Assembly (NCBI GenBank): GCA_002771585.1 | Contig: PCTT01000037.1 | Coordinates: 1-8,993 of the forward strand | Direction of reading: 5' to 3' | From: Candidatus Campbellbacteria bacterium CG22_combo_CG10-13_8_21_14_all_36_13 | Lineage (GTDB): Bacteria; Patescibacteriota; Minisyncoccia; Phycocordibacterales; PCTT01 | DNA length: 8,993 nt | In this document: one piece after another, positions 5,081-8,993 of the stretch | How positions within the stretch are numbered: the stretch's first letter is position 1 | Layout of the letters: every line of letters starts with the position of its first letter | The notes under the pieces: model-generated | The model's database searches: none | What the model was told of the DNA's origin: nothing | What the model saw: the letters and a program-made list of their open reading frames with translations, nothing else | Made by a program: the position numbers and the translations under genes

Positions 5081-5419
5081 ATGTGGGAAAATTTTAGATA
5101 TAAATTATTACCTTACCTGAAAGTCAGAATGATATTTTATTGGTGGATTTTAAGGTGTGGTGGTGCACAAAACATCCCAAAGGAATTATTGATGAAAAAG
5201 ACCGAGGATGGTCTTAGGCGTACTATGGAAAGTTTATATAATGCGCTTCGGGTTATGCCAGATGATGCAACAAAAGAAGAAAAAGAAATGCTTTTAAAAG
5301 CTATTCATGAAATAAATGAAGTCCAACATATGTATGAGGAGGGTATGAAAAATGATTTATGTCCCCCTTTGGTAGAAACACCCCCGCCTTCAGGTGGTCC
5401 CTTTAGGTGTATAATGTAA
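5081..5419 (+). CDS. Hypothetical protein whose C-terminal tail lies in the IS200 left end
   Basis: I do not recognise this protein (112 aa). Residues 8-26 are hydrophobic (LPYLKVRMIFYWWILRCGG), then a helical charged part (about 38-93, MKKTEDGLRR...MYEEGMKND), then a proline-rich tail (PPLVETPPPSGGPFRCIM). The tail is encoded by what looks like the left end of the following IS200-type element: codons for PPPSGG cover its subterminal hairpin and the final codons cover the tnpA -10 box. The original C-terminus was probably lost at insertion. TAAAAT (5070-5075) 5 nt before the ATG could be a -10 box. An alternative start at 5192 (residue 38) has AGGA 8 nt upstream and would omit the hydrophobic part. 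Confidence 0.5.
   Translation: MWENFRYKLLPYLKVRMIFYWWILRCGGAQNIPKELLMKKTEDGLRRTMESLYNALRVMPDDATKEEKEMLLKAIHEINEVQHMYEEGMKNDLCPPLVETPPPSGGPFRCIM
5408..5415 (+). promoter_or_regulatory. -10 element of tnpA
   Basis: TGTATAAT with hexamer TATAAT at 5410-5415. The predicted start, about 5422, is 1 nt before the tnpA ATG at 5423, so the message would be leaderless. The -35 region is poor, fitting the low expression usual for such transposases. Confidence 0.5.
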
Positions 5420-5422
5420 CTA

Positions 5423-5863
5423 ATGTTTAATTATAGAAAAGGCTCGCATACACTCTTTGATCTGAAATACCACATAGTATGGGTAACTAAGTATAGAAAG
5501 CCAATACTTACTGAAAAAAGAGGTCAGAGAGTACGCACGTTAGTAAGAGAGATATGCTTTGCAAACAATGTGGAGATAATCAAAGGTCACATATCCAAAG
5601 ACTATGTGCACATATTCGTATCCATACCTCCTCAACTCTCAATATCACGTTTTGTTCAACTGGTAAAAGGGAAAACCTCTCGAAAACTTCTTCAAGAGGA
5701 CAAAGCACTCTCTAAAATCTATTGGGGAAGTCACCTGTGGGCAAGAGGATACTTTGCTACATCCTCAGGTACTGTAACTGATGAAGTCATCATGAATTAC
5801 ATAGAAAACCAAGATGATGACAAAGATGACAGAAGTGACGGCTTTACTATTACTACTACATAA
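5423..5863 (+). CDS. tnpA: IS200/IS605 family transposase TnpA (Y1 HUH superfamily), altered HUH motif
   Basis: Single-strand transposase of the HUH/Y1 type, 146 aa, full length for the family. Diagnostic stretches: YHIVWVTKYRKPIL (16-29), KGHISKDYVHIFVSIPP (54-70), the LVKGKTSRKLL block (80-90), HLWARGYF (104-111), VTDEVIMNYIENQ (118-130). Tyr126 is the catalytic nucleophile in the YxxxQ motif. The metal-binding His-hydrophobic-His motif reads Tyr61-Val62-His63, so its first His is Tyr (TAT rather than CAT/CAC). This probably weakens or abolishes activity unless compensated. The start is set by the -10 box 7 nt upstream. The acidic C-tail (DDDKDD) ending in Thr repeats is not part of the core. 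Family identity is firm; activity is doubtful. Confidence 0.93.
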   Translation: MFNYRKGSHTLFDLKYHIVWVTKYRKPILTEKRGQRVRTLVREICFANNVEIIKGHISKDYVHIFVSIPPQLSISRFVQLVKGKTSRKLLQEDKALSKIYWGSHLWARGYFATSSGTVTDEVIMNYIENQDDDKDDRSDGFTITTT

Positions 5864-5898
5864 CCACCATCTACTCATGCTTTCAAGCAAGAAACAAA

Positions 5899-5922
5899 AC
5901 TACCGGCTTTCGAGCCGGTAGT
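5899..5922. terminator. GC-rich hairpin: IS200 right-end hairpin and/or bidirectional terminator
   Basis: ACTACCGGCT (5899-5908) pairs perfectly with AGCCGGTAGT (5913-5922) around a TTCG loop. On the minus strand it is followed by TTTTGTTTC, so it can end the ArsR-like transcript. On the plus strand it sits 36 nt after the tnpA stop, where an IS200 right-end hairpin is expected. Both roles are compatible. Confidence 0.7.
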
Positions 5923-5929
5923 AGTTTAT

Positions 5930-5969
5930 AAATCTATCCAACAATTCCATGGAATTGTTGGATAGATTT
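5930..5969. repeat. Perfect 40-bp palindrome, copy 1, next to the ArsR-like stop codon
   Basis: AATCTATCCAACAATTCC and its reverse complement meet at CCATGG (5947-5952) with no unpaired centre. It begins 3 nt beyond the ArsR-like stop codon. The central 28 bp (5936-5963) recur at 6255-6282 upstream of the same gene with one base changed. It may be an operator copy, a repeated transcript hairpin or the border of a transferred unit. Confidence 0.85.
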
Positions 5970-5972
5970 TGG

Positions 5973-6236
5973 TTAGATTAATAGTTTAATTATTCTATAA
6001 AAATTTCTAGGCATGTTTTTATTTATTGAATAAAAGACATTGCCATCTTTTCCACGATTATTTAATACATCTAAATCTTTAAGTATTATTAGATGATTTG
6101 ATGTTGCGGTAAATGATATGTTTAATTTATTAGAAATTGCCGTAACTGATAACTCCTTTTCCGCACTAAGGATTTCAATAATTTTTAAACGATTGATGTT
6201 TGAGAGTGTTTTGAAAATTATAGACCATTGTTTCAT
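5973..6236 (-). CDS. ArsR/SmtB-like winged-helix transcriptional regulator, no cysteines
   Basis: An 87-aa DNA-binding protein. The order of elements fits the ArsR fold: FKTLSNINRLKIIEIL (8-23), then ELSVTAISNKLNIS (28-41) as the first helix of the helix-turn-helix, FTATSNHLIILKDLDVL (42-58) as the recognition helix, and the wing NRGKDGNVFYSIN (60-72). The metal-sensor box of classical ArsR proteins is absent and there is no cysteine at all, so it is not a standard thiolate metal sensor; the signal is unknown. The start is supported by TATAAT (6245-6250) 8 nt upstream, giving a nearly leaderless mRNA. A long palindrome (6255-6282) overlaps the promoter's -35 region, so autorepression is likely. 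It diverges from the two membrane-protein genes to its right. Confidence 0.8.
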   Translation of the reverse strand: MKQWSIIFKTLSNINRLKIIEILSAEKELSVTAISNKLNISFTATSNHLIILKDLDVLNNRGKDGNVFYSINKNMPRNFYRIIKLLI

Positions 6237-6244
6237 ATATATTT

Positions 6245-6250
6245 ATTATA
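6245..6250 (-). promoter_or_regulatory. -10 box of the ArsR-like gene
   Basis: Read on the minus strand the hexamer is a perfect TATAAT, 8 nt before the ATG at 6236. The predicted start is near 6238. The -35 position (6268-6273) lies inside the 28-bp palindrome, so a bound dimer would block RNA polymerase. Confidence 0.6.
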
Positions 6251-6254
6251 CCCC

Positions 6255-6282
6255 ATCCGACAATTCCATGGAATTGTTGGAT
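6255..6282. promoter_or_regulatory. 28-bp palindrome, copy 2: probable operator of the ArsR-like regulator
   Basis: Half-sites ATCCGACAATTCC and GGAATTGTTGGAT meet at CCATGG, with one mismatched pair (6259/6278). It matches the core of the palindrome at 5936-5963 with a single base difference. Its position over the -35 of the ArsR-like gene, and its symmetry, fit a site for a dimeric winged-helix repressor. No binding data are available. Confidence 0.6.
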
Positions 6283-6362
6283 TTAGTGTTATTGTAATAT
6301 AGCGTTGTTATAACACCACGTGTGTATAAGTCTACAAAATTTAATGTATAAAAGAAAAAAAA

Positions 6363-6392
6363 TTGTTAGAATATAAACAGTAGAATTATAAA
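6363..6392 (+). promoter_or_regulatory. Probable promoter of the small membrane-protein pair
   Basis: TTGTTA (6363-6368), an 18-nt spacer and TATAAA (6387-6392) predict a start near 6399, about 8 nt before the ATG at 6407. Other -10-like boxes lie upstream (TATAAG 6325-6330), so the choice is tentative. GTGTTAT (6286-6292) and ATAACAC (6310-6316) form an inverted repeat further upstream. Confidence 0.4.
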
Positions 6393-6406
6393 TTAATATA
6401 TATTTT

Positions 6407-6595
6407 ATGAGCAAATTTTCATATTTTTATTTCTCCTCTTTCATTTTTTTCTTTGCAGGACTTTTGCATTTGTATAGAGCATTAAATGGATTTGAATTGT
6501 CTATTGGTCCTCTTTCAATACCTGTTTGGATGAGTTGGGTTCTTGTTTTAATTACTGGAATTATGGTTTATTTCAGTGTTAAGTTTAGAAAATGA
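6407..6595 (+). CDS. Small two-segment membrane protein, 62 aa
   Basis: Two hydrophobic segments, about residues 5-25 (FYFSSFIFFFAGLLHLYRA) and 38-58 (IPVWMSWVLVLITGIMVYF), are joined by a short loop with ELSIGPLSIP. A basic tail (KFRK) favours an inside C-terminus, so both ends would be inside. Similar small proteins with an AGxLHxxR first segment and an IPxW second segment seem familiar from candidate-phylum genomes, but I know no function. Its stop overlaps the next start in ATGA, so it is translationally coupled to the RipA-like gene. That coupling, and the divergent ArsR-like gene, are the only functional hints. Confidence 0.65.
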   Translation: MSKFSYFYFSSFIFFFAGLLHLYRALNGFELSIGPLSIPVWMSWVLVLITGIMVYFSVKFRK

Positions 6596-7104
6596 AAAAA
6601 TTAATTGATTCAGTAAAAGAAGAGGTGTGTGGCGCTGATCTCGGTGGCGTTTCTTCTGTAGAATATGGGCCACAATATAAGGATCATATGTTAAAACAAT
6701 ATGATATTTATATACAAACATTAAACCATAACAGCGATACAAGACAGAAAACAAACACATACTTTCTTACACTGAACACACTTTTAATTACTGCACTTGG
6801 AGTTTCCTTTACAAAAGAAACACCATTTATTTCGAACGGTGGTCAATTATCAATTCCATTTATAGGAATTATATTCTGTGTTATTTGGTGGGCGATAATG
6901 TATTCTTACAAACAGCAGGCTATTGTTAAGAATAAGATAATACAATGTGTTGAAGAATATTTACCTCTTTCTTTATACAAAGCAGAGTGGAGTATATTAA
7001 ACAGCAAGGATGATAAAATAAAATATTATTTTCCTAAAATAAGTCTTCTAATACCTTGGGTGTTTTTTATATTATACTTTTTTATAATATTTTTCTCGAT
7101 TTAA
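6592..7104 (+). CDS. RipA-family-like octameric membrane protein
   Basis: A 170-aa inner-membrane protein. A soluble N-terminus leads into QYDIYIQTLNHNSDTRQKTNTYFLTLNTLLITALG (36-70). Its pattern, a polar helix with Arg-Gln then TxxFLTLNTxL entering the membrane, is the one I associate with proteins annotated as RipA family octameric membrane proteins. Membrane segments: about 57-73, 88-105 and 150-169; between the last two lies a cytoplasmic helical stretch with EEYLPLSLYKAEW. The family is named after a Francisella factor for growth inside host cells; its biochemical role is unclear. The gene overlaps the small membrane-protein gene by 4 nt and ends before a bidirectional terminator. Alternative: another DUF of three-pass membrane proteins. 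Confidence 0.7.
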   Translation: MKKLIDSVKEEVCGADLGGVSSVEYGPQYKDHMLKQYDIYIQTLNHNSDTRQKTNTYFLTLNTLLITALGVSFTKETPFISNGGQLSIPFIGIIFCVIWWAIMYSYKQQAIVKNKIIQCVEEYLPLSLYKAEWSILNSKDDKIKYYFPKISLLIPWVFFILYFFIIFFSI

Positions 7105-7119
7105 TTTGAAAAACCAAAC

Positions 7120-7151
7120 AAAAATCCGCCAATGAATTTGCGGATTTTTTT
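7120..7151. terminator. Bidirectional intrinsic terminator between convergent units
   Basis: AAAAATCCGC (7120-7129) pairs with GCGGATTTTT (7140-7149) around a 10-nt loop, with TT following. It lies 15 nt after the RipA-like stop and just beyond the last codon of the minus-strand HIT remnant (stop 7150-7152). T-rich sequence follows on both strands. Confidence 0.85.
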
Positions 7152-7334
7152 ACATCACAGATTTTATCTCTTCCATGAGGTTATCAATATCACTTTCCGA
7201 CATCACCAACCTTTCTCCTCCACCATGTTTCATGTTTCCAATATGTATGTTTGGTATTACGTGATTATGATTCTATTTTTGCCATAACAAAAAGGACATT
7301 CTCTCATATTTTTTAGAAACTCTTCGTATGTCAT
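7150..7334 (-). pseudogene. HIT-family protein remnant with internal deletion and frame change
   Basis: Read on the minus strand, an ATG at 7334 opens 25 codons, MTYEEFLKNMRECPFCYGKN then RIIIT, and stops at TAA (7257-7259). A second frame then reads VIPNIHIGNMKHGGGERLVM to the TAA at 7150-7152, with a final helix SESDIDNLMEEIKSVM. The first part matches the start of HIT proteins (CPFC then NRII). The second matches the stretch after the H-x-H-x-H catalytic motif and the C-terminus. The whole central domain, including the histidine triad, is missing, and the halves are out of frame at about 7259, so it cannot work as a nucleotide hydrolase. The ATG overlaps the kinase stop as TAATG, so the intact ancestor was coupled to the kinase. 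HIT assignment is from memory of the pattern. Confidence 0.5.
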
Positions 7335-8332
7335 TATATTATTTCTGTTGGTTTGTAGTCTTCTGGTGCATTTGCTAAATATTCTTCAAGTTTTTCACGA
7401 GCCAGTAACCCACGTTGTGCGCCTATATGTTGCACAACAGACATTGAATTAATTGGTCCCCATGAAAGTGCTTCTGGTATAGTTTTTCCTAGGGCTATTG
7501 CTGATGTGAATGTGGAAGAAAACGCATCACCAGCTCCGGTTCTGTCCACTGGTGGGGCTGGGTCTGGATACATAGGGTGTGACCAACCTTGCTTTCCGTC
7601 ATATGCATAAGCCCCTTCTGGCCCGTCTGTAATTACGACAATTTTTGGTCCTAGTTCATGAACACCCTTTAAAAGTGAAATTATGTCATTTGTTGTTGAT
7701 GATAATATTCTCTGTGCTTCTTCTTTATTACAAAAGAAAAGCTCAGAATTTTCATAAATTTTTTTTAGTTTTTCGAAACCAATCTTTATCTGAAATGTTC
7801 CTGGTTGGAAAGAAAGTTTTGTATCATTTTTTTCTATGTAATTTGCTATCTCGTCATGAAAGGGTAGTGAGTTTTCTCCAAAAGAAGATAAATACATCCA
7901 AGAAGGAGATTCATCGAATGTTGGCATTACATAATCATATTCTTCATGTTTTATTAAAATAGTTCTTTCTGCCCTGACTCTTAGTACATAGTGATAGTTT
8001 GTAAACTTTCCTTCGTTTTTTACAACATAGTCTGTTTTTATACCCTCTTGTCTTAATTGTGCCATACAATCTTCACCATTTTGATCGTCACCAATGTTTG
8101 TTACAAGCGCAGAATTAAGTCCGAGTCTATGCGCAGAAACCGATGCGTTTGGACTATTTCCGACAGCTGGAATAATTTCTACAGAATTGTATTCGATTTT
8201 GTCGCCAAAGTTTATAGACATTTGTGTCGGTCGACCGTGCGTACCTTCTGTAATACGCACATCTTTTTCATATAAATCAATGAATGCATCTGTTGTGATG
8301 TCTCCCATTGATACGAAATCTATTTTTGCCAT
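7334..8332 (-). CDS. PfkB-family (ribokinase-like) carbohydrate or nucleoside kinase
   Basis: Phosphorylates a sugar or nucleoside with ATP in the cytoplasm; the substrate cannot be read from the sequence. It has 332 aa, normal for the family. Visible motifs: GDITTD (10-15), a substrate-binding GNSPNASVSAHRLG (58-71), GDDQNGE (81-87), NKEEA (202-206), VITDGPEGAY (233-242), and the ATP/anion-hole signature PVDRTGAGDAF (261-271) with catalytic base Asp269. No Shine-Dalgarno site precedes the ATG. Its stop overlaps the start of the HIT remnant, and the pair end at the terminator at 7120-7151. HIT proteins are often nucleotide hydrolases, so the original pair may have served nucleotide or sugar-nucleotide turnover; that is inference. 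Confidence 0.92.
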   Translation of the reverse strand: MAKIDFVSMGDITTDAFIDLYEKDVRITEGTHGRPTQMSINFGDKIEYNSVEIIPAVGNSPNASVSAHRLGLNSALVTNIGDDQNGEDCMAQLRQEGIKTDYVVKNEGKFTNYHYVLRVRAERTILIKHEEYDYVMPTFDESPSWMYLSSFGENSLPFHDEIANYIEKNDTKLSFQPGTFQIKIGFEKLKKIYENSELFFCNKEEAQRILSSTTNDIISLLKGVHELGPKIVVITDGPEGAYAYDGKQGWSHPMYPDPAPPVDRTGAGDAFSSTFTSAIALGKTIPEALSWGPINSMSVVQHIGAQRGLLAREKLEEYLANAPEDYKPTEII

Positions 8333-8394
8333 AAATATAAAGTTTTAAAATTAATATCTAAATTATTCTATAATTTTAACACATAAAAGAAAAA

Positions 8395-8425
8395 GCCGGC
8401 GAGCCCCAAGCGGGGGCTCGCCGGC
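8395..8425 (-). terminator. Very strong intrinsic terminator of the right-hand minus-strand unit
   Basis: GCCGGCGAGCCCC (8395-8407) pairs perfectly with 8413-8425 around a 5-nt loop, a 13-bp stem that is almost all G-C. On the minus strand it is followed by TTTTTCTTTT. It lies 18 nt beyond the stop of the 129-aa frame. Gap 8333-8442 contains only this element and the AT-rich upstream region of the kinase gene. Confidence 0.85.
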
Positions 8426-8442
8426 CAAAGCCGACACATTTT

Positions 8443-8832
8443 CTATATTTCTGACGTTGGTTTTATTTGGCGAACCAAATAAAACCATCCAATCGGGAAG
8501 GGAAATGAAACCCCTCCCAACCAGATTTTCCACTCGTGATTAACCATCGCGACACGAGTGATACTCGTGTGTCTGTTGAATCTCTCTCGAGAATCAAAGA
8601 ATGAACGACGATTAAAAATGTCGCAAGACGGTGGCTCATATCTGAAGCATACCTGGCTTCCGATTTTCAAGTTGGTTGGTGTTGCACCGACCAACTTGAA
8701 GCCATCAGACCTGAGCTTTTGCAAGATACGCATACGCATCTCAGCGACACCGAGTCGGTTCAAGAAGCGTGCGTATATTGCACAAGGTTCAAGCCAGAGA
8801 ACGTCTTCCACACTTTCCTCTTTCGTTATCAT
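8443..8832 (-). CDS. Hypothetical protein, 129 aa, in a hairpin-rich transcript
   Basis: I do not recognise the protein. It starts MITKEESVEDVLWLEPCAIY, has a basic helical part (AEMRMRILQKLRSDG), FKLVGATPTNLK (45-56), several Trp and aromatic residues near the end, and no membrane segment. Codons favour TTC, AAC, GTC and CGT, unlike the AT-ending codons of neighbours, which suggests high expression or transfer. A strong promoter (TTGACC/TATAAT, start about 8860) and terminator frame the unit. The 5' leader is about 28 nt without a Shine-Dalgarno site; an alternative GTG start at codon 8 has AGAGG 5 nt upstream. The coding strand contains three perfect or near-perfect inverted repeats, so a structured RNA is a serious alternative. 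The opposite strand also holds a long open frame (8558-8932), which I treat as a shadow. Confidence 0.5.
   Translation of the reverse strand: MITKEESVEDVLWLEPCAIYARFLNRLGVAEMRMRILQKLRSDGFKLVGATPTNLKIGSQVCFRYEPPSCDIFNRRSFFDSRERFNRHTSITRVAMVNHEWKIWLGGVSFPFPIGWFYLVRQIKPTSEI
8458..8487. repeat. 13-bp perfect inverted repeat at the 3' end of the 129-aa frame
   Basis: TGGTTTTATTTGG (8458-8470), loop CGAA, then its exact reverse complement (8475-8487). It falls within the last 15 codons of the minus-strand frame. Confidence 0.85.
8552..8570. repeat. 8-bp perfect inverted repeat inside the 129-aa frame
   Basis: ACACGAGT (8552-8559), loop GAT, then ACTCGTGT (8563-8570). A further CACTCGTGAT at 8531-8540 repeats part of the arm. 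Confidence 0.75.
8666..8700. repeat. 16-bp inverted repeat that encodes the same peptide on both strands
   Basis: TTCAAGTTGGTTGGTG (8666-8681), loop TTG, and CACCGACCAACTTGAA (8685-8700), paired throughout except one T-G position. Minus-strand reading gives FKLVGATPTNLK; plus-strand reading gives FKLVGVAPTNLK. Confidence 0.9.
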
Positions 8833-8866
8833 TTGGTTTGTCAGTTTGTTTTTAAGGTCTAAATAT

Positions 8867-8896
8867 ATTATAACACAACTTATTCACATTGGTCAA
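8867..8896 (-). promoter_or_regulatory. Strong promoter of the right-hand minus-strand unit
   Basis: Read on the minus strand: TTGACC (8891-8896), an 18-nt spacer ending in TGT, and a perfect TATAAT (8867-8872), a canonical extended -10. The predicted start is near 8860. Confidence 0.7.
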
Positions 8897-8935
8897 GTAT
8901 GCATCTTGAATTCGCCTCTGAATGTAAACTAAAAA

Positions 8936-8988
8936 GCATACCCGCAGGTATACTAGTTGTGTTAGCAATTAATAACCTACGGGTATGC
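8936..8988 (-). terminator. Long-looped inverted repeat at the right edge, terminator-like on the minus strand
   Basis: GCATACCCGCAGGT (8936-8949) pairs with ACCTACGGGTATGC (8975-8988) with one mismatch and a 25-nt loop. On the minus strand it is followed by TTTTTAG, so it could end a gene entering from the right. The long loop is unusual for a terminator. Confidence 0.5.
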
Positions 8989-8993
8989 AAAGA

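Larger units (their letters stand above)
5380..5925 (+). mobile_element. IS200/IS605-type insertion sequence carrying tnpA only
   Basis: A single tnpA gene lies between two hairpins: left, CCGCC (5384-5388) with GGTGG (5393-5397, one G-U pair); right, a 10-bp GC-rich stem at 5899-5922. Elements of this family lack terminal inverted repeats, carry subterminal hairpins recognised by TnpA and move as single-stranded circles. No tnpB is present. Exact ends cannot be fixed without other copies. The left end appears to overlap the previous gene's 3' end. No target duplication is expected for this family. Confidence 0.6.

Noticed and set aside
5423..5863. RAYT (REP-associated tyrosine transposase) rather than IS200 TnpA
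   Set aside because: The conserved blocks and the YIENQ motif fit IS200/IS605 TnpA, and the flanking hairpins fit an insertion element better than dispersed REP pairs.
7645..8348. Plus-strand open frames within the kinase gene (7645-7962, 8057-8275, 8094-8348)
   Set aside because: All are antisense to a clear PfkB-family protein and show no start signals or recognisable products.
8558..8932. Plus-strand open frame of 124 codons at the right edge
   Set aside because: It runs antisense through the minus-strand unit and across that unit's promoter, has no promoter of its own, and owes part of its openness to the inverted repeat at 8666-8700.

Overview
The window is AT-rich bacterial DNA with short genes, tight overlaps, few Shine-Dalgarno sites and many unrecognised proteins. 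Three features make a Candidate Phyla Radiation (Patescibacteria) genome, perhaps Parcubacteria-like, the best inference. These are a strongly shortened S-adenosylmethionine synthetase, a secreted protein with a C-terminal DTGIR domain, and AT-rich phrase repeats between genes. No rRNA, tRNA, CRISPR array or phage module is visible.

Layout, left to right. (1) 1-500: a minus-strand gene of unknown function with its own promoter and a strong terminator. (2) 500-1771: a SAM-I riboswitch with a readable terminator/antiterminator pair, then an unusual leader of about 140 nt holding a 13-bp inverted repeat and a 14-codon open frame, then compact metK. (3) 1772-2024: phrase-like repeats. (4) 2025-3992: an HEXXH metallopeptidase-like protein and a membrane-anchored, cysteine-containing Ig-like protein, each driven by a near-identical promoter. 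(5) 3993-4231: a second repeat patch. (6) 4232-5057: a small acidic protein overlapping tag, the 3-methyladenine DNA glycosylase I gene. (7) 5081-5925: a hypothetical gene whose 3' end runs into an IS200/IS605-type insertion that carries only tnpA. (8) 5930-7104: a cysteine-free ArsR-like regulator flanked on both sides by copies of one long palindrome, with a divergent overlapping pair of small membrane proteins, the second RipA-like. (9) 7120-8332: a minus-strand PfkB-family sugar or nucleoside kinase followed, with TAATG coupling, by the wreck of a HIT-family gene. (10) 8395-8896: a promoter-to-terminator minus-strand unit that reads as a 129-aa protein but is unusually rich in perfect inverted repeats. 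(11) 8936-8988: a terminator-like inverted repeat at the right edge.

The features that make the window distinctive are as follows. At several genes the -10 hexamer lies only 7-10 nt before the ATG, so the mRNAs should be leaderless or nearly so. The metK leader may carry a second control layer or a small mobile insertion. Twin palindromes bracket the ArsR-like gene, one of them overlapping its promoter. I see no complete named defence or biosynthetic system. Function calls are secure for metK, tag, tnpA and the PfkB kinase, moderate for the ArsR-like, RipA-like, HEXXH and Ig-like proteins, and absent for the rest.
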